Shown here: one piece after another, positions 7,301 to 15,549 of the stretch
Position numbering within the stretch: position 1 is the first letter of the stretch
Layout of the letters: each line of letters opens with the position of its first letter
Assembly: GCA_016702645.1 (NCBI GenBank)
Contig: JADJDP010000015.1
Location: 57,059 to 121,058 of the forward strand
Reading direction: 5' to 3'
DNA: 64,000 nt
Source of the DNA: Flavobacteriales bacterium
Lineage (GTDB): Bacteria > Bacteroidota > Bacteroidia > Flavobacteriales_F > PHOS-HE28
Position numbers and translations under genes: made by a program
Notes under the pieces: model-generated
Told to the model about the DNA's origin: nothing
Seen by the model: the letters and a program-made list of their open reading frames with translations, nothing else
The model's database searches: none

Positions 7301-8404
7301 TTATGAAGGGCTGGTGCGTTCTTCGGTCGGGATGTCGTTCGCGCGCATGGGGATCACCACTTCGGTGATCACCATGCCATCTCGATCGCTGATGTTCATG
7401 CTCGCGCCACTTCCATAGATCATTTCCAAGCGCTTGCGTGTGTTGCGCAGGCCGATGCTTGTTCCGCTGATCTTGCCCGCTTCGTAGTGTCCGCTGTTCT
7501 GCACGCTCAACACCATGGTGTCCAGCCCACGGCGCACACCGATAAGGAGATCACCTCCTTGTGGAAGCTTCGCCACGCCGTGCCGTACGGCGTTCTCCAC
7601 CAGCGTTTGCAAGAGCATGGGTGGTACCAGTTCGCGATCGAGTCCTTCCTCCATATCGAACTGTACGCGCAGTCGCTCTTCGTACCGGATGGCCTCCAAG
7701 GCAAGGTAGGCTTTCACGATGTCGATCTCCTCGCCCAAGGGGACCGTCCTGCGCTTCACGGTGGCCATGGCGTTGCGCAGGATCGAGCTCAATTGTGTGA
7801 TCGCCCGCTTGGCCTGCTCGGGGTTTTCATCCACCAAGGCGCGTATGCTGTTGAGCGCATTGAACATGAAGTGCGGGTTCAATTGCGCGCGCAACGTGGC
7901 CAGTTGGTTCTCCCGGTTGGCCGTCTCAAGGCGCAGGTTGCGGATCTCCTCGCGCCGATGGCGCACGAAGTAGTTGTAGGCGAAGTAGGCGAAGCTCCAG
8001 ATGGAGAGGAGCAGGGTCCAGTTGATGATGCGCCCCAGGTGCTCCAGGGTGGTCCACGAACGGAACCCGGGTCCGGAGGCCGTGAGGATACCGTGCACGA
8101 GGTTCTCGATCAGGAAGGCGATCACGCTCAACAGCGAAGCGGCCAGGATCAGGCGCGGCAATGTGAAACCGATCCCTTTCTCCAGCCAGTGGTTGCGCAG
8201 GATGATGCCGCGCATGGCATGGCTCACGCCCACCCCGATGAAGTACTGCTGGATGGCCACATCAAGTGGGGTGCTGCGGCCCGTATCGAGGTAGTTGACG
8301 AATTGGAACAGCGCGATGTACAGGGCCCAGCCCGTGAGTTGCGTGACCCAATAGACCAGCCACGGGGGCACGCGGTAACGATGGCGGTGGGCGGGTTGTA
8401 CCAT
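7301..8404 (-). CDS. Sensor histidine kinase, LytS-like (His_kinase domain)
   Basis: A 367-residue inner-membrane sensor starting at MVQPAHRHRYRVPPW. Four membrane segments lie in the first 160 residues, including WVTQLTGWALYIALFQFV, LILAASLLSVIAFLIENLV and WTLLLSIWSFAYFAYNYF, with no large external sensor domain. A short coiled coil (RREEIRNLRLETANRENQLATLRAQ) leads to the phospho-acceptor motif LNPHFMFNALNSIRALV. The ATPase N-box is PPMLLQTLVENAVRHGVA, and a G-box GTSIGLRNTRKRLEMIYG follows. It is upstream of and co-directional with the LytTR regulator. A start 17 codons earlier is possible. Confidence 0.93.
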   Translation of the reverse strand: MVQPAHRHRYRVPPWLVYWVTQLTGWALYIALFQFVNYLDTGRSTPLDVAIQQYFIGVGVSHAMRGIILRNHWLEKGIGFTLPRLILAASLLSVIAFLIENLVHGILTASGPGFRSWTTLEHLGRIINWTLLLSIWSFAYFAYNYFVRHRREEIRNLRLETANRENQLATLRAQLNPHFMFNALNSIRALVDENPEQAKRAITQLSSILRNAMATVKRRTVPLGEEIDIVKAYLALEAIRYEERLRVQFDMEEGLDRELVPPMLLQTLVENAVRHGVAKLPQGGDLLIGVRRGLDTMVLSVQNSGHYEAGKISGTSIGLRNTRKRLEMIYGSGASMNISDRDGMVITEVVIPMRANDIPTEERTSPS

Positions 8405-8489
8405 GATGGCTCGGCGCAAGATACCGGCGACCACCACCAGCATCGAGGCGATCACACGAGCGGCGTTCCCTGCGGACGGAACGTGCAGG

Positions 8490-8497
8490 ACTAACTT
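8490..8497 (+). promoter_or_regulatory. Putative -7 element before AcpH-like gene
   Basis: TAACTTGG lies 12 bp before the ATG at 8509 and resembles the short-leader promoters seen elsewhere in the window (TAnCTTGC/TAnnTTTG). Confidence 0.3.
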
Positions 8498-8508
8498 GGC
8501 CGCCCCTC

Positions 8509-9084
8509 ATGAACTACCTGGGTCACTTGTACCTCAGCGGCAACGATCCGCAGGTGATACTGGGCAACTTCATGGCCGATGACGTGAAGGGCCGTGATCT
8601 CTCGCGTTTCGCCGAAGGAGTGCAGAGCGGCATTCGCCTGCACCGCGCCATCGACAGCTTCACCGATCAGCATCCGTCCTTGCAAGCAGGCCGCGCTCGC
8701 GTGCGCGAGCATGCGGGGCGCTATGCAGGTGTGGTCATGGACCTCTTCTATGATCACCTCCTGGCATCCGCGTGGCAGCGCTGGCATACGGAGCCCTTGC
8801 CTGTTTTCGCGGAACGCATGTACGCGTTGTTGAAGGAGAACGAAGTAGCGATGCCCGAAGGCATCCGGTACATGTTCGGCTTCATGATGAAGAACGACTG
8901 GCTTGCGAACTACGCCACGCTCGAGGGCATTGGTCGTTCGTTGCACGGGCTGTCCATGCGTGTGCCCCAAGGAGCTGTCATGTCCGGTGCAGAGGTCGTA
9001 CTGGCCGAACACATCGACGAATACCGCGCGGAGTTCGACATCTTCCTGCCTGCGATCAGCGTACACACCAGCGCATGGCGGTAA
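8509..9084 (+). CDS. Acyl carrier protein phosphodiesterase (AcpH/DUF479 family)
   Basis: A 191-residue protein beginning MNYLGHLYLSGNDPQVILGN. It has the AcpH pattern: an early histidine (H6), FMADDVKG, the GIRLHRAIDSFTDQHP segment carrying the metal-binding H and D residues, and a second metal motif VVMDLFYDHLLA. The family contains HD-like hydrolases that remove the phosphopantetheine arm from acyl carrier protein. Length agrees with E. coli AcpH (about 193). The stop overlaps the start of the lytic transglycosylase gene by 10 bp, so the two are probably co-transcribed. Confidence 0.88.
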   Translation: MNYLGHLYLSGNDPQVILGNFMADDVKGRDLSRFAEGVQSGIRLHRAIDSFTDQHPSLQAGRARVREHAGRYAGVVMDLFYDHLLASAWQRWHTEPLPVFAERMYALLKENEVAMPEGIRYMFGFMMKNDWLANYATLEGIGRSLHGLSMRVPQGAVMSGAEVVLAEHIDEYRAEFDIFLPAISVHTSAWR

Positions 9085-10501
9085 CGAAGAGGTCGAGAAC
9101 GATCGGTGTGGTCGCAGGAGCTGTGGCGGTCGCCGTTGCCATGATCCTGTTCAGGGATGGTGGCGAAGAAGCTCCGCATTGGCATCCATGGGACGGCACC
9201 ACCGTGCAACGCGACCTCGTCGATATCCATTCCGATTCGCTGCGCGTGCTCGTGTTGCGCGATCCTGGTGTGGAGGAGCGTCAACGCGCCACCACGGGTC
9301 CTGGAGTACGAGTTGTTGCAACACTTCGCTCGGAAGGCGAAGCTCAAGCTCGCGATCGTCCCCTTCGATCATCCCGATTCGCTGCTCGCAACGCTGTGGC
9401 AAAAACGCAGAGATATTGGTACCATACAAGCGGTGGCGCACGACGGATGGAAGAACCACTTCGCCATCACGATGCCTTACACGTCGGTGGTTCCGCTCAT
9501 CGCGCGCCCTCGCCCCGATGTGCCAACGAGCGATACCATCGCAACGTTGCGAGCCGCAAGCGATAGCCTGGCGCGTTCCATCGCGTCGCCGTTCGCGGAA
9601 CGGTCGTTCACGTTCAAGCGGGCTCATGCTCCCATTGTTGCCGCTCCTTCCGGGGGAACGGAGGATGAACTCCTGGTGAGCGTGGTGCTCGGTGAACGCA
9701 ACGCCGCCATCATCTCCCGATCCGCGTGCCGGGCACGAGGCCGAGCGCTTTCCGCTGTTGGAATACAGCGAAGCCATCGGTCCTTCGCAAGAGCTCCGTT
9801 TCGTCACCCGCGCCAGTTCGCCCGAGCTGCTGAAGACGCTCGATCGGTGGCTCCTTGAACCCAAGGAGGTCGAAGCCCGCAAACACCTCCTGCGTTCGTA
9901 CGCCGAGGAAATACCTCGTCCGGGACCGCTGCGGTCCTTGCGTGCGAAGGGCATGCGTGGCGACAGCATCTCGCCGTACGATGTCCACTTCCGCGAGCAT
10001 GCGGCCGTGGCCGGCTGGGATTGGCAATTGCTTGCAGCCATGGCATGGAAGGAAACGCGCTTCGACAGCACCGTCACCAGCAGCAAGGGGGCCATGGGCA
10101 TCATGCAGTTCATGCCACAGACCGCTGCACGCATGGGGCTCGACACCACCAGCAACATGGAGGACCACATCCAAGCCGCGGCGCTACCTGAGCCGCCTCG
10201 ACACCATGTGGCTGCGCGCGGTTCCCGAGAAGGAACAACGCTTGCGTTTCGTGCTGGCTTCCCCAACGCGGGCCCCGGTCACATCATCGACGCACAGCGC
10301 CTGGCGGAACAACTGGGTCTTGATCCCAAGCGGTGGGACGGGAACGTGGAACGTGCCGTGCTGCTGCTGGCCAAGCCCCGTTATTTCCTGCGGCCCGAAA
10401 TGAAGAACGGCTATTGCAAGGGCAGCCAGGTCTTCCACTACGTGCGTGGGGTGTTAACGGTATATCAGCAGTTGAAAGCTCCGGAAGTGATGGCACCCTG
10501 A
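9075..10501 (+). pseudogene. Membrane-bound lytic transglycosylase, MltF-like, with several frame breaks
   Basis: The reconstructed protein starts MAVTKRSRTIGVVAGAVAV (membrane anchor). A substrate-binding-protein domain follows (LEYELLQHFARKAKLKLAIV, DIGTIQAVAHDGW, AITMPYTSVVPLIARP). The C-terminal SLT domain has AAMAWKETRFDSTVTSS with the catalytic Glu, GAMGIMQFMPQTAARMG, YLSRLDTMWLRAVPEKEQR, NAGPGHIIDAQRLA and NGYCKGSQVFHYVRGVL. Together these are the MltF domain order: periplasmic cleavage of peptidoglycan with anhydro-MurNAc formation. The frame changes near 9285, 9715, 10180 and 10262. Four breaks in one gene is the highest density here: either genuine decay or poor local sequence. The stop TGA at 10499-10501 is supplied by a palindromic repeat. 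Confidence 0.75.
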
Positions 10502-10555
10502 GCTTGCCGAAGGGTGCGGCCTATGCTGGTCATGGTTCGGCACGCCCACCATGAC
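10492..10555 (+). repeat. Paired palindrome A-B overlapping the end of the transglycosylase gene
   Basis: Unit A (10492-10517) has loop GAGCTTGCCGA. Unit B (10529-10555) has stem GTCATGGT / ACCATGAC and a partly decayed loop. The TGA in unit A ends the transglycosylase frame (last residues MAP). Confidence 0.85.
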
Positions 10556-10592
10556 GATCGCTGTGCTCAGCATGACGGAACCTCGTTCCCTT

Positions 10593-10600
10593 TACCTTGC
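10593..10600 (+). promoter_or_regulatory. Putative -7 element for the subtilase gene
   Basis: TACCTTGC lies 20 bp before the ATG at 10621. The identical octamer precedes the genes at 13639 and 23414. Confidence 0.45.
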
Positions 10601-10620
10601 CACAGTTCCAATTCCTCGTC

Positions 10621-12723
10621 ATGAAGTACGCTGCATTCGCTCTTGTCCTTGCTTGTTGTTCCACTGGTTCCGTGAACGCTCAAGAGCACGCTACCATTCC
10701 CGGTCATGTGCTGATGATGCTGAAGCCGGGCGCTACGCCCGAGGCTGTCACCCGCGACCTCGCGTTGGTGAACGGCATGCCCACCGCTGTGGTCGTGGAC
10801 CATGAGGTGAGCGCACCCATGCGCATCTGGTTGTTGACCTTCGATACGAACGTGCCGCAGGCGGCGATGCTCGAAGCGGTTCGCAAACATCCGGCGGTGA
10901 TGATCGCCCAGAACGACCACACGATCCAGGAGCGCATCGTGCCGAACGACACCCAGTTCAGTCAGCGGTGGCACCATGTGGATGCACAGGACAACGACAT
11001 CGATAGCGATCTCGCATGGAACGTTACCACCGGTGGCACAACAGCGAACGGCGATGCGATCGTGGTGTGCGTCGTGGAGGGTTTCGATCGAGCGCACGCC
11101 GATGTCAATGCGAACAGCTGGGTCAATACGGCCGAGATCGACAACAACGGGATCGATGACGATGCCAATGGCTACATCGACGACGTGAACGGATGGAACC
11201 CGGCGGCGAACAACGACAACACGCTCTTTACCGGAGGCCACGGCAGCTCGTGCGCTGGCATGGTGGGTGCTCGCGGCAACAACAGCGCCGGTGTGGCCGG
11301 TGCCAACTGGAACGTGAAGATGATGCCGGTGCGCGTGGGTGCCCTCACGGATGCAAGCGTCATCAGCAGCTATACCTATCCACTGGTGCAACGCCGCTGG
11401 AACAGCACCAATGGTGCGCAAGGTGCTTTCGTGGTGGCCACCAGCAGCAGTTGGGGATCGCGTCGAGCCGATCCCGATGACTTCCCGTTGTGGTGCAATT
11501 TTTACGACACGCTCGGCGCGGCCGGTATCCTTAGTTGTGGTGCCACCACCAACAGCAACTTCAACGTGGACGTGGTGGGTGATATGCCCACGGCTTGCGA
11601 CAGTCCGTTCATGATCAGTGTTACCGCTACGAACAGTTCAGATGAACGGACCTTCAGCTATGGTGCCACCACGATCGATGTGGGCGCTCCGGGTGAGAGC
11701 GTTCGTACCACCACCTCCAGCGGTGGGTACACCACAACGAGCGGCACCAGCTTCGCCACACCGCTCACCGCAGGTGTGATCGCACTGCTCTACAGTGCAC
11801 CATGCAGCGGACTCGCCACCCTGGCGAAGACCGATCCGGACGGCGCGGCACTTGCCGTACGACAAGCCCTCTTCAGTGGCGTTGAACAAGTGGGCAATCT
11901 TCCCGGCACCATCTTCACGGGTGGGCGCATCAATTCCAACAACAGCCTTCAGTACATCATCACCAACTGCGCCAGCTACTCACCGGCCACGGGTGTTTCC
12001 CCCAAGGTTTTCTTGGAAGGTGCCTACGACAGCGGCACCGGATTGATGCGGGACAACTGGCGGTCCGCCAGCCTTGTTCCACTGCTCGAACCTTACACGG
12101 CGCTGGGTTTCAGCAATGTTGCTGGCGGCGGCGGAGAGACGACGACGGCACCCGTACTGGCCACCACCGGTGCGAACGCCATCGTGGATTGGGTGCGTGT
12201 GGAACTCCGTTCGAACACCGCACCCCACGCTGTCCTCGCTACGCGCAATGCACTGCTCCAGCGCGATGGTGATATCGTGGCCGCGAACGGAACGACCGGC
12301 GTTTTCTTCAACGTCGCGCCCGGTACGTACCGGGTGGCGGTGCGCCATCGCAACCACCTGGGCGTCATGACCGGGACAGGGACCGCGCTGAACGCGACAC
12401 CGGTTACCATCAACTTTACGAGCCCCGCGACCGCCACCTACGGCACGGAGGCGCAGGGAGACCGTTGGCTCCTTCCGCGCCTTGTGGACCGGAAATATTC
12501 AGCGCGATGGCAAGTTGATCTGCGTGGGCGAGAACAACGAATGCGACCCGATCCTTACGCATAGGGGCTCGGTGCCCACCAATACCACTGCTGGTTATTG
12601 GTGGAGGACACCAACTCTGGATGGTGTGGTGCGCTACGTGGGAGAGAACAACGACCGCGATGCCATCCTCCAGAACGTGGGGGGACCATACCCACCAGCC
12701 AGCGGTTGGAGCAACTACCCTGA
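10621..12723 (+). CDS. Secreted S8 family (subtilisin-like) serine peptidase with dockerin-like C-terminal repeats
   Basis: Signal peptide MKYAAFALVLACCSTGSVNA, then an inhibitor-like propeptide (HVLMMLKPGATPEAVTRDLA). The peptidase domain has GGHGSSCAGMVGARGNN (catalytic His), SCGATTNSNFNVD (oxyanion Asn region) and TTSGTSFATPLTAGVIALLY (catalytic Ser). The usual Asp motif reads VVCVVEGFD, with Glu or a gap where Asp is expected. The tail after about 12480 carries two copies of a GENN-(D/E)-x-D-x-IL motif separated by DG-V-RYV and ends in EQLP. A continuous frame runs to 12564; the tail needs frame corrections near 12457 and 12600 and a third after about 12665. The stop is set at TGA 12721-12723 because the natural ending EQLP appears there. 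A secretion route by T9SS is likely but the sorting domain is atypical. Confidence 0.82.
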
Positions 12724-12732
12724 ACGTGAATT

Positions 12733-13040
12733 GTCACCCTGAGCCTGCCGAAGGGCGACCGGATTAAATTGTCACCCTAGGTCTGTCGAAGGGCGACCCT
12801 TCTGAAGAGTCATGGTTCGGCAAGCTCACCATGACAACCCCTCGCTGTCACCCTGAGCTTGCCGAAGGGCGACCCCCAGCAAAGTCATGGTTCGGCAGGC
12901 TCACCATGACAACCCCTCGCTGTCACCCTGAGCCTGCCGAAGGGCGACCCCCAGCAAAGTCATGGTTCGGCAGGCTCACCATGACAGATCCCCTGGGCTC
13001 ACCATGACAACCCACGTTGTCACCCTGAGCTTGCCGAAGT
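12733..13040 (+). repeat. Dense array of palindrome units A and B (left of the GIY-YIG gene)
   Basis: Five A units (near 12733, 12770, 12846, 12921 and a last one at 13018 that ends early) alternate with B units. B starts at 12809, 12884 and 12959, exactly 75 bp apart. The 75-bp repeat holds one B, a spacer AACCCCTCGCT, one A and a spacer CCCAGCAAA. Partial B fragments (GGGCTCACCATGAC) follow near 12990. Loops alternate between the C and T variants at one position. The array fills the gap between the subtilase stop and the GIY-YIG gene. Confidence 0.9.
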
Positions 13041-13051
13041 ACTTTCCTTCC

Positions 13052-13367
13052 GTGCCCACCTTCCACTACTACGTCTACATCCTCTGTTGCCAGATGGGTC
13101 ATATTACATCGGTGTGACGAACAATGTTGAGCTCCGCGTCCAACAGCACAAGGACGGAACTGATGCAGGTGCTACACCTTCAAGCGAAGACCTTTGGAAT
13201 TGGCTTATGCTGAATGGTACCACGATATCCGTCAGGCTATCGGACGCGAGAAGCAATTGAAAAGATGGACGCGGGCTAAGAAGGAGGCGCTCATCCGAGG
13301 CGATTTCAAGGCGCTGAAGGAACACGCTCAGGCGTATCATATGAAGAAGCCTGATCCGTCTCCCTGA
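13052..13367 (+). pseudogene. GIY-YIG nuclease (UvrC-N/YhbQ-type), two frame breaks, inside the repeat array
   Basis: Read through two single-base losses, this encodes about 105 residues: PTFHYYVYILCC, then GHYYIGVTNNVELRVQQHKDG, then YTFKRRPLELAYAEWYHDI, then AIGREKQLKRWTRAKKEALI. These are the GIY-YIG core (YVYIL..YYIGVT), the catalytic Arg (in LRVQQH) and the REKQLK-RW-R-KK segment with the metal-binding Glu of solitary COG2827 nucleases. Frame breaks lie near 13098 and 13170. The start is probably GTG 13052 and the stop TGA 13365-13367. Arrays of the paired palindrome abut both ends of the gene, which suggests a link between nuclease and repeat. Whether it is active depends on the breaks being sequence errors. 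Confidence 0.8.
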
Positions 13368-13375
13368 GCCGAGAT

Positions 13376-13605
13376 TTGTCACCCTGAGTGGTGAACTGTC
13401 GCCCTGAGCGGTGAATTGTCACCTGGGCCTGTCGAAGGGCGACCCTTCTGAAGAGTCATGGTTCGGCAGGCTCACCATGACAGGTCCCAAGGGCTCACCA
13501 TGACAACGGTGAACTGTCACCCTGAGCTTGCCGAAGGGCGACCAATGGAAGGGACACCAAGAACCCACCCCATAAGGTCATGGTTCGGCAGGCTCACCAT
13601 GACAG
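13376..13605 (+). repeat. Array of palindrome units A and B (right of the GIY-YIG gene)
   Basis: Shortened A beginnings (TTGTCACCCTGAG, CTGTCGCCCTGAG) are followed by a near-complete A (13419-13444), B (13455-13482), a B fragment (GGGCTCACCATGAC), A (near 13516) and B (13577-13604). The last B ends 10 bp before the promoter-like TACCTTGC of the next gene. Confidence 0.88.
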
Positions 13606-13613
13606 CCCGGGCC

Positions 13614-13621
13614 TACCTTGC
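13614..13621 (+). promoter_or_regulatory. Putative -7 element for the deiminase gene
   Basis: TACCTTGC lies 17 bp before the ATG at 13639 and directly after the repeat array. Confidence 0.45.
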
Positions 13622-13638
13622 GCTCACAATCCCTCAGC

Positions 13639-15418
13639 ATGCTTCGTCTTTCCTCCTTCGCGCTCCTGTTCTTCGGTTCGCTCTCGCTCCTGGCGCAGGA
13701 CAAACCGGTCTATCCCCACACCATGGCACCGTGGGAAGTGCCCCTGATCCGCGACTACCGGGAAAGCCGGGCGGGCAAAGCCGCGGTATTGAAACACCGC
13801 CACCCTTCACGCCGCGCACCATGGCCGGAGTGGGAGGAGGTGCAGTCCTCGTCATCACCTGGACCGATTATCCCGGCATCCTCAAGCGCATGCGTGCGCC
13901 GCTGTCCAGGAATGCGAGGTCATCATCGCCACGGACGATGAGCAGGGTGTGATCAACTACCTCGCGAACGCCAGCTACGGCGGACCCATCACCGACCTCA
14001 CCAACATCACGTTCCTCGATGCGCCCTTCAATAGCATCTGGTCGCGCGATTACGGCCCGGAGGTGATCTACGAGAACGAAGTGGACTCCCTCTACCTGCT
14101 CGATTGGATCTACAACCGCCCACGTCCGTTGGACGATGCACTTGCCGATGAGATCGGCGATGCCAAGAACATCACCGTGTACAGCACCACGCAGGCACCC
14201 TACGACCTCGTGCACACCGGCGGCAACTTCATGGCCGATGGTTTCGGCACCGCATTCAGCAGCGAGCTCGTGCTGGACGAGAACGGTCCCAATGGTGAGT
14301 TCAACCAGACGGTGAAGACCCAGCAGCAGGTGGAGGATATCATGGAACAGTGGATGGGCATCCAACAGGGACGCTACATCCTCATGAACACCCTGCCTTA
14401 CGACGGCATCCACCACATCGACATGCACATGAAGCTGCTCGATGAGGAGACCCTGCTCATTGGGCAATTCCCCGCCGGTGTGAGCGATGGCCCGCAACTG
14501 GAATCGAACATCCAAAGCATCCTGGCCAACTACAACTCGGTCTTCGGCACGCCGTACCGCATCGTTCGTATTCCCATGCCCAGCAGCACCGGTGGTGCGT
14601 ACCCGCCCACGGCCAGCTACCGCACCTTCGCCAACAACCTCTTCCTCAACAAGACGGTGATCGTGCCCACCTACCGTCCGCAGTTCGATACCACCGGCTT
14701 GCGCATCCTGGCTGAATCACTGCCCGGCTACAACATCGTTCCCATCGATTGTGATGAGTCGGGGATGAACATCATCAGCGCCAGCGGTGCCATCCACTGC
14801 ATCACCAAGGCCATCGGGGTTGCCGATCCGCTGCTCATCCGTCACCAGCGCTTGGTGGATACCTACGAGACCGTGAACCCCTACAACGTGGAGGCCTACA
14901 TCCGCCACAAGACGGGCATTGCATCGGCGGAAGTGTACTGGACCACGGATACCGCTGCGGGCTTTGCCAGCGTGCCCATGACCGCCGGTGCCAACAACAA
15001 CTGGAGCGCGGGCATTCCTGCGCAGCCTGCGGGCAGCGCGGTGTTCTACTACATCCACGCAACGGCCAACAGCGGCAAGCAGCAGGTGCGCCCCATTGTT
15101 GCGCCCGATGGTTGGTGGAAGTTCCGCGTGCTGGACGTGAACGCCGATGTGGCCGAGAACAATGGCCCCGTGATCGCCGAGGTCTTCCCGAACCCGACGA
15201 GCAGCTTGCTCATGATCACCGTGGGTGATACGGGCAGCGAGCGTGTGCGCATCACCCTACGCGATGCCATCGGCCGCGAGGTCATGCGCATCCAGGACAG
15301 CCCCATGCATCAGGACCAGCGTGCCTTTGCCGACCTCAGCTACCTGGCCGAAGGTGCCTACATGCTCGTGGTTGAAAGCGCGAAGGGGAGGAGCACGACG
15401 AGGGTGGTGAAGAATTGA
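13639..15418 (+). CDS. Secreted agmatine/peptidylarginine deiminase-family protein with T9SS sorting domain (frameshifted N-terminus)
   Basis: Signal peptide MLRLSSFALLFFGSLSLLAQ. The PAD_porph (agmatine deiminase-like) domain follows: MAPWEVP, the DAPFNSIWSRDYGP motif, HTGGNFMADGFGTAFSSELV, DGIHHIDMHMKLLD and the catalytic Cys motif SASGAIHCITKAIG. A linker domain then leads to a T9SS type A sorting domain (EVFPNPTSSLLMITVGD..., ending ARVVKN-like TRVVKN). The same catalytic family includes the secreted PPAD of Porphyromonas, also T9SS cargo. Frame breaks occur near 13795 and 13900, with long clean frame from 13949 on. Guanidino-group hydrolysis outside the cell is the inferred role; substrate is unknown. 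Confidence 0.83.
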
Positions 15419-15438
15419 GCGCGACACATATCGCTAAG

Positions 15439-15468
15439 AAGAAGCCTGGCCTAGCGACCGGGCTTCTT
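15439..15468. terminator. Hairpin between convergent genes
   Basis: AAGAAGCCTGG and CCGGGCTTCTT form an 11-bp stem (one G-U) with an 8-nt loop, in the gap between the convergent deiminase and adhesin-like genes. The A-rich and T-rich stem ends suit termination on either strand. Confidence 0.7.
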
Positions 15469-15549
15469 CATTCTTGGTAGCGACAAGGAGTACTCACCTT
15501 AGTTGGACGGAAGTTGGTTGGGGAGTGCTACAGGAATACGCAGCCCCGA

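Noticed and set aside
8772..9566. 264-codon plus-strand frame across the AcpH gene
   Set aside because: Its first part is a shifted reading of AcpH; only the part from 9075 belongs to the transglycosylase N-terminus.
13052..13367. Minus-strand frame at 13104-13382 as a gene
   Set aside because: It is antisense to the GIY-YIG nuclease, whose motifs are clear on the plus strand.
12733..13605. CRISPR array
   Set aside because: The 75-bp period has no unique spacers and units are palindromic pairs; no cas genes.
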